Source of the DNA: Halocaridina rubra
Taxonomy: Eukaryota; Arthropoda; Malacostraca; Decapoda; Atyidae
Length of the DNA stretch: 27,501 nucleotides
Assembly (NCBI GenBank): GCA_037179515.1
Contig: JAXCGZ010004181.1
Location: forward strand, 45,001 to 72,501
Direction: 5' to 3'
Shown here: positions 16,932 through 26,311 of the stretch, piece by piece
Layout: every line of letters begins with the position of its first letter
How positions within the stretch are numbered: the first letter of the stretch is position 1
The notes under the pieces: generated by a model
What the model saw: the letters and a program-made list of their open reading frames with translations, nothing else
Told to the model about the DNA's origin: nothing
The model's database searches: none
Program-made: the position numbers and the translations under genes

Positions 16932-18418
16932 TGAAATGTCCATATCAGACGAAGCATTATACATTTTAGAGTGTTATTATTGTTATTTATACTTATTTCA
17001 GAAAAAAAAACTGGCAGAATTATCTAATCTGATGACTTAAGACAAACAGTTTCATATAATTATCTAAATAGAATCTATATAAAAAATTTCACATAATTAT
17101 CTAAATAGATTACTTCTCTGTAGGGTATATCAAAATTTCACATATTTATCTAAATAGATTACTTATCAAAATTTCCCTATGCTCCTTAATCCTTACTAGA
17201 GTTTCCTGAAAGAAATTTCATTGTCAAGAGACTAAATATATTTAAAACAAGTGATTCCTGAAAAAGACAAACAAAAGAAAAATGTTTCTTACAATAAGTA
17301 TTCTTAATAAAGAAGAAATCAAAATTAAGTATTCGTAATTACAATATATAGATACTAATGAGTGACAATATGATTATTAATTATTTCAGTAAAGAGATGT
17401 TAAACATTTATATCTAAAAACAACAATTCAATGATAGTTTTAAAGAGAAAATAATTAAAAATGGTCACAATACCCTATTAATATAAAATACAGCTGGTAA
17501 GTGACATTTATATAAATAAACTGTATCAATAAAAACGATTATCATAGTACTAAATCAAAATACAAGCACTGTTGATGAATGACAACTATTCATTAATGAC
17601 AATTACTATATTAAACCTAGGGTACATAGTTTTTCTTATATCTATATATTACTTCTAGGGGAGGCATTGAGGCTTTCTTAACTTAAATCTTAAAAGCTAA
17701 AGAAGCAATAATATTTTTTTTTTGTTCCTGTGTGATTTCCATCTGAATTCTTTCAAAGGCAGTGGGAAATTTACCTTTCCCCATGGTCTTGTTTTACTTT
17801 GTCTTATAATTTTTTCACCTTGCGTTCTTCTTTTAGTTCCCTCATTCCCTTTATCCCCATTATTGCTAGGTCTTGGGCTTATTCCCACACCTGATTCCAT
17901 CATCCTTTCACCTCTCCACTGTGAGATAGGTTCGGGTTGTACCTACAAACCGCGAATCCTGCTTCTTTAGACCAGCCGGACAACAGAGGGGTGCCAATAT
18001 ATCTGCCATGAGCCTCTTCCACCCGCGTTTTTTGTGACTCTTCAGACGGTCCTATGACCATTCTTCCTCTCACGCCACCTATCCCCCAAAGTGGATGTCA
18101 CTCTCCAGCTGAAAATCTGCAATTCAAATATAGCCTGGAGTAGATTCTAGAGCAGGAAAATAGGGCCTAATGTCACTATTACAAATGCAGGAAAGAATAG
18201 ATATCACCTCTGGGTACAAACAATGGCCATATATGCAAGCACTCAAAGGGTATACCTCGCCTCCCAGCATCTGCAGGCGCTTGCAATCTCTCCAATGGGT
18301 AAAAGGGATTGGTATGTGGAAATAGGGTGGTAATTGTAAGTATGTGTCTACACCGTTAGATCATTATTCCAAGATACTTAGGACGTAGCTGAGTAGTAAC
18401 TGATACATAACATTAGTA
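16932..18418 (-). other. E2 non-coding 3' region, LTR-proximal block
   Basis: No supportable ORF. 17700-18110 aligns with 10870-11320 of E1 reversed, and 18110-18418 with 7700-8050 reversed. Conserved stretches include CAATGGCCATA, TTGCAATCTCT and CTTAGGAC. Because E1 has LINE A1 between these two blocks and E2 does not, E2 shows the empty site of A1. Confidence 0.8.
17050..17172. repeat. Three imperfect tandem units in E2
   Basis: Units starting near 17050, 17087 and 17136 share the core TTTCAYATAWTTATCTAAAT (Y and W are ambiguity codes). Unit lengths are about 37, 49 and 37 bp; the middle one has an extra segment. I do not see the triplication in E1. Confidence 0.7.
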
Positions 18419-19491
18419 TAAGAACATAAGAACATAAGACCAGAGGACACTGCAACATGCCTACTGGCACACACGAGGCAGCTCCATTTTTTAATTGCAT
18501 TTTCAGCATGTCTAACCTATTCTATTCTACTCTACTTATTTATTCTATTTTTCTGTTTATGATTTTTCTAATAAGCACTAACCTATTCATACCCACCCTA
18601 CCTCTGTCATATGTCTATCTAATCTACATTTGAAGGTGTCTAAGGTATTGGCATTTACTATCCTACTAGGAAGCTTGTTCCATGCATCAGCTACTCTATT
18701 ACCAAACCAATTTTTACCAATTTCCCTTCTGAACCTAAATTTATCAAGCTTAAATCCATTATTACGAGTTCTGGTTTGATCATGAATTTTTAAAACTTTA
18801 TTAATATCTCCCTTGTTAATCCCTTTAAACCATTTATACACTTCAATCATATCCCCCCTAACTCTTCGCCTCTCTAGAGAATGTAGATTAAGTTTTTTTA
18901 ATCTGTCCTCATATGGTAGATTTCTGATATTGTGTATCATCTTGGTCATTCTTCGCTGCACTCTCTCCAAGGATTCAATTTCCATTCTATAATAGGGTGA
19001 CCAGAATTGCACAGCATAATCTAAATGGGGCCTAACTAATGCAAGATAGAGCTGCAAAATAACTTTTTCCGTCCTATTGCTAACGCTTCTTGAGATAAAT
19101 CCTAAAATTCTGTTTGCTTTATTTCTGACTGCTGTGCATTGCTCTCTTGGCTTAAGACTACTACTCACAAGAACTCCCAAATCCCTTTCACACTGAGAAC
19201 TCATGATTTCATGGTTATTTAGCTTATAACTAGTATTGTCTTTTATAGTACCCATTTTAACTACTTTACATTTTTCAACATTAAATTCCATTTGCCATTT
19301 GTCCGACCATTCAGATAATCTATTTAGATCTTCCTGTAAAGCATGAATGTCTTCTTTTCCATTTATAGTTCTACCTATTTTAGTGTCGTCTGCGAATTTA
19401 CTTAGGTTACTACTGATATCCGAATCCAGATCATTTAGATATACGATGAATAATAGGGGACCCAGTACCGAGCCTTGTGGTACCCCACTAG
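18419..19491 (-). mobile_element. 5'-truncated CR1 LINE (B1)
   Basis: Nearly identical to the last 1.07 kb of B2 and B3, in opposite orientation. On the minus strand it runs from within the RT GVPQGS motif, through FADD and the C-terminus, to a 3' UTR that ends in 8-bp repeats of TTATGTTC (18419-18438). E2 homology resumes on both sides. I could not identify a certain target duplication. Confidence 0.9.
18587..19491 (-). pseudogene. B1 truncated reverse transcriptase ORF
   Basis: This is the RT C-terminal half from SGVPQGS onward, with intact FADD and the C-terminus ending in a Glu-Val-Gly-Trp-Val motif. The open frame runs on upstream to 19669 only because the E2 non-coding DNA there happens to be open. 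The resulting 360-codon ORF is a chimera, not a gene. It lacks the endonuclease and the RT fingers, so it has no catalytic use. At the positions where B1 and B2 proteins differ (about four), B1 agrees with B3. Confidence 0.85.
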
Positions 19492-19732
19492 ATATAAAAA
19501 AAAAAAGTTTTGAAATGCCGAGAACAGCCACTAAAGAAATACTCTTATTAACAGTGACTACAGTAGCATAAAAGCATGAATTCAAAATTAAAATGCAAAT
19601 CATTTGGTTACTACTGATAGCATTATGAAAATAATAATTAGCAGAAGAGCCATAGAGTGATAGCAGCAATAGTCAACATAATAATTATAACAATAATAAT
19701 AATCATGATCATAATAATAACAATAATAATAG
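19492..19732 (-). other. E2 non-coding block between B1 and B2
   Basis: Reverse complement aligns with 7490-7690 of E1. Shared strings include CTAATTATTATTTT and ATTTCTTTAGTGGCT. It contains a run of about 11 A at the B1 junction and AATAAT-rich DNA at the B2 junction. Confidence 0.85.
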
Positions 19733-19806
19733 CAGTTTAGTTCCTGGGTTCATCCAGTGAGGACGTGCTCAGTTTAGTTCCTGGGTTCATCCAGTGAGGA
19801 CGTGCT
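19733..19806 (+). repeat. 37-bp direct tandem duplication at the 5' end of B2
   Basis: Units 19733-19769 and 19770-19806 appear identical. Each begins CAGTTTAGTTCCTGGG and ends GAGGACGTGCT. They lie exactly at the LINE/E2 junction, before ORF1. Confidence 0.85.
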
Positions 19807-19840
19807 TCCAGTAGCTCTAGAGTTGACCATACTTAGTACA

Positions 19841-20809
19841 ATGGAGAGTGGTGGTGTTAGTGGTAGTGGTGTTGGTGGTGGTGTCGTTGTTGGTGCTGTT
19901 TGTGGCTGTGCTGGGGATTTGTCCTCGTCTGACGCAAGCAAACTCATTTTTAATTTAAGAAATGAGTTGGCCGCAGTCAGGCAGGAGGTCAGATCCTTAG
20001 CTGAGGAGAACAGGGATCTGAGAGGTAAGGTAGAGGTGTTAACCAGGAAGGGACAATTGAATAGAGAAGACGACTGGAAAGTTGTGAATAAGGGTTCTAC
20101 GAAGATGGTTCTGAAGAAAAATGATACTTTTAGACTACAAGTTGCTAATTCATTTAGTTCACTTAGAGATGAAGGTGACAGTGGCGGCAGTAATTCTTCA
20201 GGACCCATAGAGTCAGATAGGTGTACTAGCGATCGTAGAAATGGAAGTGGGAAGAGTTCTCAGGTCAAGAGCCTAGGTAAGTCTCCCAAGGTCAGAGTAA
20301 CCCATCCTCCGGATAAGTCTCGTTCTTTGGTAATTGTAGGGGATTCACTATGCAGATATGTAGACAGGAAACTCAGGCATAGAGTTAGAGGAAAATATTT
20401 TTTCCCTGGAGCAGGTATGAAGAAGGTGGGTGAGTCAATAAATAGCTGGATTGAGAAAAAAGATGTTTGTTTGATAGCTGGGGGAAATGACGTGCAGGAT
20501 GGTAGAAGCGAAGAGCTGATTAGGTTGTATAGACAAGCCCTGGATAAGATCAGGAAAAGGGGTGCAGTTCCTGTGATGTGTGGTATTCTCCCTAGGCTTA
20601 GCCAAAGTTCAGAGTGGTGGTCTCGAGCTATAGGAGTAAATGCTAGGATGAAAGTCTTCTGTCGGGAGAATAATATAGGTTTTATAGACGGGTGGGATCA
20701 CTTCACTAGTCGTAAGCATATGTATGCAAGGGATGGAGTGCATCTTTCTAATTCAGGTGTCTCGGTATTGGCTGGTATGATAGACAGAGAGGTAGGGGGG
20801 TTTTGTTAG
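19841..20809 (+). CDS. CR1 ORF1 protein: coiled coil and SGNH esterase-like domain
   Basis: 322 codons from the first ATG of the frame. Residues 1-30 are Gly/Ser/Val-rich. Residues about 35-70 form a Leu-heptad coiled coil (NELAAVRQEVRSLAEENRDL), probably for oligomerisation. A Ser/basic-rich linker is at 105-160. From about 161 an SGNH hydrolase fold is suggested by IVGDS with Ser169 as candidate nucleophile, FFPGAG (188-193), AGGND with Asn216, and DGVHLS with Asp298 and His301. CR1 and related ORF1 proteins are known to carry such esterase domains; their role in transposition (lipid or membrane interaction, chaperone-like RNA binding) is unsettled. All four hallmark residues are present, so the fold could be active. 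No CCHC knuckle is seen. The stop overlaps the start of the ORF2 reading frame. Confidence 0.85.
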   Translation: MESGGVSGSGVGGGVVVGAVCGCAGDLSSSDASKLIFNLRNELAAVRQEVRSLAEENRDLRGKVEVLTRKGQLNREDDWKVVNKGSTKMVLKKNDTFRLQVANSFSSLRDEGDSGGSNSSGPIESDRCTSDRRNGSGKSSQVKSLGKSPKVRVTHPPDKSRSLVIVGDSLCRYVDRKLRHRVRGKYFFPGAGMKKVGESINSWIEKKDVCLIAGGNDVQDGRSEELIRLYRQALDKIRKRGAVPVMCGILPRLSQSSEWWSRAIGVNARMKVFCRENNIGFIDGWDHFTSRKHMYARDGVHLSNSGVSVLAGMIDREVGGFC

Positions 20810-23800
20810 ACACAAATAATGAAATAAATAATACTTGTGCAGAGAAATTAGTCAGTAAGGGTTCAGTAAATAGTGGGTCAAATAACTGGGAGTCTAAGGA
20901 TAATAACCATTTGTTACATAGAACAAATATTAACAGGGGGAGTAGCCACAAGAAGGGTGGGGCTGGAGAAAGTTTAAAAGTATATTATACAAATAGCCGT
21001 AGTTTAGGTAACAAGATAGAAGAACTGAGAGCCATAGTATGTAGTGAGAGACCGGATATAATATGCATTAGTGAAAGTTGGATTAATTTAGAAAGCAAAC
21101 ACCTTAAAGCTGAGTACATAATTACAGGATATAAACTTTATAATGCTGATCGTAGTGCAGATAAAAGAGGGGGAGGGGTAATTATGTATATTAAAGATAG
21201 CCTCAGAAGCTGCATTAAGTCTGGAATTAAGACAAATCTAAATTCAGAAACCTTATGGGTTGAAATTAATAATAATATAGAAAGTCTAGTTGTAGGAGTA
21301 GTCTACAGACCACCTGATCTAGATAATATAGAGTCGCAAGTTATATACGATGAAATTTCTAAAGTGAGCAGGTCAAATAGAGTTTGCATTGTAGGCGATT
21401 TTAATTTTAGACATATTAACTGGGAAACCATAACAGGTGATAGTAGCTCTAAGGAGTTTTTGGAAGTAGTAGAAGACAATTTCCTTTCTCAGCATGTACA
21501 TGAAGCAACACGGGGGGTGAATACACTAGATTTAGTTCTTAGTAATAGAGAGAATATGGTTACAAATTTAGAAGTTGGTGAAAAATTGGGCAACAGTGAC
21601 CATGATTCCATTAGATTTAACATAATTTTCAAGGAAACTATAAAGGAAAATAAGAATATTGTTCCAAACTTTAGAGCAGGAGATTTTGAGGGCTTAAAAA
21701 CTAAATTATCTAATGAGGTATGGGAAGGGATTTCTGGGGTACAGATGTGGATAGTTAATCCAGCAGGTCAGGTCGCAGGTAGCGGATTACCCCGAAATTT
21801 GGGTACCACATGCCAAGGATTATCACAAGATAAGATCAATACATTAAATTCTCTCACAGGAAAGAACAGCAGTCCGTCAGTTAATATATATTTGGATGAG
21901 GAATATAACAATTTTGTCATGACTCTTAAGAATAGTCAGAGAGACTATATTCCCATGAAACATTACAAATCAAGAAAAAATGACCCTAAATGGATGAACA
22001 ATAGAATAAAGAATCTTATAGGTATCAAAAGAGGAATATACAGGAAACTAAAAAGAGGTGAAGAGCATGTGAGGCAGCAATATATACAGTTAAACAGGGA
22101 AGTTAAAAAGATAGTTAGAGAGTCGAAAAGAAAATACGAAGTTAGAATAGCAGGAGAAGCTAAAGAAAATCCTAAAGGATTTTATCAACATTATCAAACA
22201 AAATTTAAGGAAAAAGTCGGACCAATTGAAGTAACCAATGGCCATATCACAGATGACGATAAAGTGATGTGTACATGTTTAAATGATTATTTCTTATCTG
22301 TATTTACCAATGAAAACTTGGAAAATATTCCGGAAGTAGAATCCACTTATAGAGACAGTCCCGATAAAATACTTAGTTATTTCTTATCTGTATTTACAAA
22401 TGAAAACTTGGAAAATATTCCGGAAGTAGAATCCATTTACAGAGACAGTCCCGATAATATACTTAGTTCAATAAATATTACGAGAGAGGAGGTAATAAAA
22501 GAAATAGATAAATTAAAGGCTCATAAATCTCCGGGACCTGATGGAATATATGCTAGAATATTAAAGGAATGCAAGGAAGAGCTTAGTTGTCCTCTAACTG
22601 CATTATTTAATAATTCAATAAAATTAGGATCGGTACCCATGGAGTGGAAATTGGCAGATGTGGTACCAATATTTAAAAAAGGAGAACGTGTTAAAAAGAA
22701 TAATTATAGGCCGGTAAGTTTAACGTCAACAGTGGGTAAGATTCTAGAATCCATAATTGCAAATAAAATAAGGGCACATCTAGAATTACACAGACTGATA
22801 AAACTTTCACAACACGGGTTTCTTAAGGGTTTTTCGTGCCTTACAAACTTACTGTCTTTTTATTCAGAAGTTTACGAGGCAGTAGATTGTGGCAAAGAAT
22901 ATGATACAATATATCTAGATTTTAGCAAAGCTTTTGATAGAGTTCCTTACAAAAGATTAGTTAAAAAGCTGGAAGCTCATGGTATAGGAGGAGCTGTGCT
23001 CAGATGGATCAAACAATGGTTAAAAGACAGAAAACAGAGGGTTTGCATAAATGGAGAGAAATCAGAGTGGGGCTCGGTTACAAGCGGGGTACCACAAGGC
23101 TCGGTACTGGGTCCTCTATTATTCATCGTATATCTAAATGATCTGGATTTGGATATCAGTAGTAACCTAAGTAAATTCGCAGACGACACTAAAATAGGTA
23201 GAACTATAAATGGAAAAGAAGACATTCATGCTTTACAGGAAGATCTAAATAGATTATCTGAATGGTCGAACAAATGGCAAATGGAATTTAATGTTGAAAA
23301 ATGTAAAGTAGTTAAAATGGGTACTATAAAAGACAATACTAGTTATAAGCTAAATAACCATGAAATCATGAGTTCTCAGTGTGAAAGGGATTTGGGAGTT
23401 CTTGTGAGTAGTAGTCTTAAGCCAAGAGAGCAATGCACAGCAGTCAGAAATAAAGCAAACAGAATTTTAGGATTTATCTCAAGAAGCGTCAGCAATAGGA
23501 CGGAAAAAGTTATTTTGCAGCTCTATCTTGCATTAGTTAGGCCCCATTTAGATTATGCTGTGCAATTCTGGTCACCCTATTATAGAATGGAAATTGAATC
23601 CTTGGAGAGAGTGCAACGAAGAATGACCAAGATGATACACAATATCAGAAATCTACCATATGAGGACAGATTAAAAAAACTTAATCTACATTCTCTAGAG
23701 AGGCGAAGAGTTAGGGGGGATATGATTGAAGTGTATAAATGGTTTAAAGGGATTAACAAGGGAGATATTAATAAAGTTTTAAAAATTCATGATCAAACCA

Positions 23801-23985
23801 GAACTCGTAATAATGGATTTAAGCTTAATAAATTTAGGTTCAGAAGGGAAATTGGTAAAAATTGGTTTGGTAATAGAGTAGCTGATGCATGGAACAAGCT
23901 TCCTAGTATGATAGTAAATGCCAATACCTTAGACACCTTCAAATGTAGATTAGATAGACATATGACAGAGGTAGGGTGGGTATGA
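20803..23985 (+). CDS. CR1 ORF2 protein: APE endonuclease and reverse transcriptase
   Basis: About 1060 codons, open upstream to 20752 in the -1 frame relative to ORF1. APE endonuclease (about residues 58-275): YYTNSRSL, a catalytic Glu in ISESW, VVYRPP, GDFN with D199, and SDH at 265-267. A linker follows, including a 30-residue tandem duplication (496-525 and 526-555). RT: PIFKKGE with NYRPVSLTS, DFSKAFDRVPY, GVPQGSVLGPLLF, catalytic FADD at 792-795, and the C-terminal RRVRGDM and DAWNKLPS motifs. It would nick DNA and prime reverse transcription on the element RNA. The first in-frame ATG is at 21184, inside the endonuclease, so ORF2 translation must start otherwise, by reinitiation after the ORF1 stop, by a shift, or at a non-ATG codon. 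The start given is therefore nominal. Confidence 0.9.
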   Translation: MLDTNNEINNTCAEKLVSKGSVNSGSNNWESKDNNHLLHRTNINRGSSHKKGGAGESLKVYYTNSRSLGNKIEELRAIVCSERPDIICISESWINLESKHLKAEYIITGYKLYNADRSADKRGGGVIMYIKDSLRSCIKSGIKTNLNSETLWVEINNNIESLVVGVVYRPPDLDNIESQVIYDEISKVSRSNRVCIVGDFNFRHINWETITGDSSSKEFLEVVEDNFLSQHVHEATRGVNTLDLVLSNRENMVTNLEVGEKLGNSDHDSIRFNIIFKETIKENKNIVPNFRAGDFEGLKTKLSNEVWEGISGVQMWIVNPAGQVAGSGLPRNLGTTCQGLSQDKINTLNSLTGKNSSPSVNIYLDEEYNNFVMTLKNSQRDYIPMKHYKSRKNDPKWMNNRIKNLIGIKRGIYRKLKRGEEHVRQQYIQLNREVKKIVRESKRKYEVRIAGEAKENPKGFYQHYQTKFKEKVGPIEVTNGHITDDDKVMCTCLNDYFLSVFTNENLENIPEVESTYRDSPDKILSYFLSVFTNENLENIPEVESIYRDSPDNILSSINITREEVIKEIDKLKAHKSPGPDGIYARILKECKEELSCPLTALFNNSIKLGSVPMEWKLADVVPIFKKGERVKKNNYRPVSLTSTVGKILESIIANKIRAHLELHRLIKLSQHGFLKGFSCLTNLLSFYSEVYEAVDCGKEYDTIYLDFSKAFDRVPYKRLVKKLEAHGIGGAVLRWIKQWLKDRKQRVCINGEKSEWGSVTSGVPQGSVLGPLLFIVYLNDLDLDISSNLSKFADDTKIGRTINGKEDIHALQEDLNRLSEWSNKWQMEFNVEKCKVVKMGTIKDNTSYKLNNHEIMSSQCERDLGVLVSSSLKPREQCTAVRNKANRILGFISRSVSNRTEKVILQLYLALVRPHLDYAVQFWSPYYRMEIESLERVQRRMTKMIHNIRNLPYEDRLKKLNLHSLERRRVRGDMIEVYKWFKGINKGDINKVLKIHDQTRTRNNGFKLNKFRFRREIGKNWFGNRVADAWNKLPSMIVNANTLDTFKCRLDRHMTEVGWV
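22287..22466 (+). repeat. 90-bp in-frame tandem duplication in B2 ORF2
   Basis: Units 22287-22376 and 22377-22466 differ at about four positions. The period is a multiple of three, so the frame stays open. It lies between the endonuclease and the RT and repeats 30 residues starting YFLSVFTNENLENIPEVES. Confidence 0.95.
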
Positions 23986-24154
23986 ATAGGTTAGTGCTTA
24001 TTAGAAAAATCATAAAAAGAAAAACAGAATAAATAAGAAGAGTAGAATAGAATAGGTTAGACATGCTGAAAATACAATTCAAAAATGGAGCTGCCTCGTG
24101 TGTGCCAGTAGGCATGTTGCAGTGTCCTCTATTCTTATGTTCTTTTGTTCTTAT

Positions 24155-25667
24155 AAATATTACGAGAGAGGAGGTAATAAAAGAAATAGATAAATTAAAG
24201 GCTCATAAATCTCCGGGACCTGATGGAATATATGCTAGAATATTAAAGGAATGCAAGGAAGAGCTTAGTTGTCCACTAACTGCATTATTTAATAATTCAA
24301 TAAAATTAGGATCGGTACCCATGGAGTGGAAATTGGCAGATGTGGTACCAATATTTAAAAAAGGAGAACGAGTCAAAAAGAATAATTATAGGCCTGTAAG
24401 TTTAACGTCAACAGTGGGTAAGATTCTAGAATCCATAATTGCAAATAAAATAAGGGCACATCTAGAATTACACAGACTGATAAAACTTTCACAACACGGG
24501 GTTCTTAAGGGTTTTTCGTGCCTTACAAACTTACTGTCTTTTTATTCAGAAGTTTACGAGGCAGTAGATTGTGGCAAAGAATATGATACAATATATCTAG
24601 ATTTTAGCAAAGCTTTTGATAGAGTTCCTCACAAAAGATTAGTTAAAAAGCTGGAAGCTCATGGTATAGGAGGAGCTGTTCTCAGATGGATCAAACAATG
24701 GTTAAAAGACAGAAAACAGAGGATTTGCATAAATGGAGAGAAATCAGAGTGGGGCTCGGTTACTAGCGGGGTACCACAAGGCTCGGTACTGGGTCCCCTA
24801 TTATTCATCGTATATCTAAATGATCTGGATTCGGATATCAGTAGTAACCTAAGTAAATTCGCAGACGACACTAAAATAGGTAGAACTATAAATGGAAAAG
24901 AAGACATTCATGCTTTACAGGAAGATCTAAATAGATTATCTGAATGGTCGGACAAATGGCAAATGGAATTTAATGTTGAAAAATGTAAAGTAGTTAAAAT
25001 GGGTACTATAAAAGACAATACTAGTTATAAGCTAAATAACCATGAAATCATGAGTTCTCAGTGTGAAAAGGATTTGGGAGTTCTTGTGAGTAGTAGTCTT
25101 AAGCCAAGAGAGCAATGCACAGCAGTCAGAAATAAAGCAAACAGAATTTTAGGATTTATCTCAAGAAGCGTTAGCAATAGGACGGAAAAAGTTATTTTGC
25201 AGCTGTATCTTGCATTAGTTAGGCCCCATTTAGATTATGCTGTGCAATTCTGGTCACCCTATTATAGATAGGAGATTGAATCCTTGGAGAGGGTGCAGCG
25301 AAGAATGACCAAGATGATACACAACATCAGAAATCTACCATATGAGGACAGATTAAAAAAACTTAATCTACATTCTCTAGAGAGGCGAAGAGTTAGGGGG
25401 GATATGATTGAAGTGTATAAATGGTTTAAAGGGATTAACAAGGGAGATATTAATAAAGTTTTAAAAATTCATGATCAAACCAGAACTCGTAATAATGGAT
25501 TTAAGCTTGATAAATTTAGGTTCAGAAGGGAAATTGGTAAAAATTGGTTTGGTAATAGAGTAGCTGATGCATGGAACAAGCTTCCTAGTAGGATAGTAAA
25601 TGCCAATACCTTAGACACCTTCAAATGTAGATTAGATAGACATATGACAGAGGTAGGGTGGGTATGA
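24155..25667 (+). pseudogene. B3 reverse transcriptase, with one nonsense mutation
   Basis: Covers RT from the NITREEV motif to the C-terminus, with intact GVPQGS and FADD. A TAG at 25269-25271 replaces the ATG codon found in B2 (Met in a YRMEIES context); it splits the frame just after the palm/thumb. The frame is open upstream to 24063 through the B2 3' UTR, but this is a chimera. The endonuclease and N-terminal half are missing. It is non-autonomous and non-functional. Confidence 0.9.
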
Positions 25668-25840
25668 ATAGGTTAGTGCTTGTTAGAAAAACCATAAAAA
25701 GAAAAATAGAATAAATAAGTAGAGTAGAATAGAATAGGTTAGACATGCTGAAAATACAATTAAAAAATGGAGCTGCCTCGTGTGTGCCAGTAGGCATGTT
25801 GCAGTGTCCTCTATTCTTATATTCTTAAGTTCTTATGTTC
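24155..25840 (+). mobile_element. 5'-truncated CR1 LINE (B3), head-to-tail with B2
   Basis: Starts at the equivalent of B2 22473 directly after the 8-bp tail repeats of B2, with ATA shared at the junction. It continues through the RT, the 3' UTR and its own tail repeats to E2 sequence at 25841. Nearly identical to B2 in sequence (a few percent at most by eye). No E2 sequence or other spacer separates B2 from B3. Confidence 0.9.
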
Positions 25841-26311
25841 AATATTAATACAAAATCAGGAATAATGGTGAATATGCAAGTGATACTGTCATTTTGAGGC
25901 AAGGACAAAATTCTGTACTTATATTTCATAATAATGCTCATTTTAAACCAATTTCTTTTGGCCAGTTTCTTTCACTATTCGAATTCCTGCTGTCATAATA
26001 TATATGGTAGCATAGTCACCAACCTTCTTGTCGCTCAATTTATCAGTGGGAGCTTATCTAATTTCCAAGACAGTTGCAGTATGTGGCAGAAAAACTCATT
26101 ATTATGCAATTCCAATTGTCATATCAGTTTTTATGCAATATCAGCTTGCAAAAATTCATGTAATTAATAAAACTACAGCACATTCATCATCTAGCAAATT
26201 TGAAAAAGAATAAAAAAAAAAAATCATAATACTCTCTCAACATACAGAAACAACATCCTTCAGTACGGAAGGGGCAAAAGACGCGAGAGAGAGAGAGAGA
26301 GAGAGAGAGAG
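25841..26311 (-). other. E2 non-coding block between B3 and the SINE
   Basis: Reverse complement aligns with about 6934-7400 of E1. Shared strings include ATTCCTGCTGTCATAAT and ACAGTTGC followed by ATATGTGGC-type blocks. It ends in the (GA)n tract at 26285-26311. Confidence 0.85.
26285..26311. repeat. (GA)n microsatellite
   Basis: 27 bp of GA, the inverted equivalent of the (CT)n at 6934-7032 in E1. Confidence 0.95.

Larger units (their letters stand above)
19733..24154 (+). mobile_element. Near-complete CR1 LINE (B2)
   Basis: A 4.4-kb element with a duplicated 37-bp 5' end, ORF1 (coiled coil plus SGNH esterase-like domain), an overlapping ORF2 (APE endonuclease plus RT) and a 3' UTR ending in degenerate TTCTTATG-type 8-bp repeats. 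The esterase in ORF1 and the 8-bp tail are both known CR1-clade traits. Both ORFs are open. Flanking E2 sequence resumes left at 19732 and, after the abutting copy B3, right at 25841. No certain target duplication; both flanks are AATA-rich. Confidence 0.9.

Noticed and set aside
17697..17970. Short ORFs on both strands (17697-17903 and 17722-17970)
   Set aside because: The region aligns with E1 non-coding DNA at 10870-11320, where neither frame is conserved.
22287..22466. CRISPR-like or satellite array
   Set aside because: Only two contiguous units without spacers, within a coding frame; a simple tandem duplication.
25934..26213. Two overlapping short ORFs after B3
   Set aside because: They lie in the E2 non-coding block; the E1 counterpart is not open in these frames.
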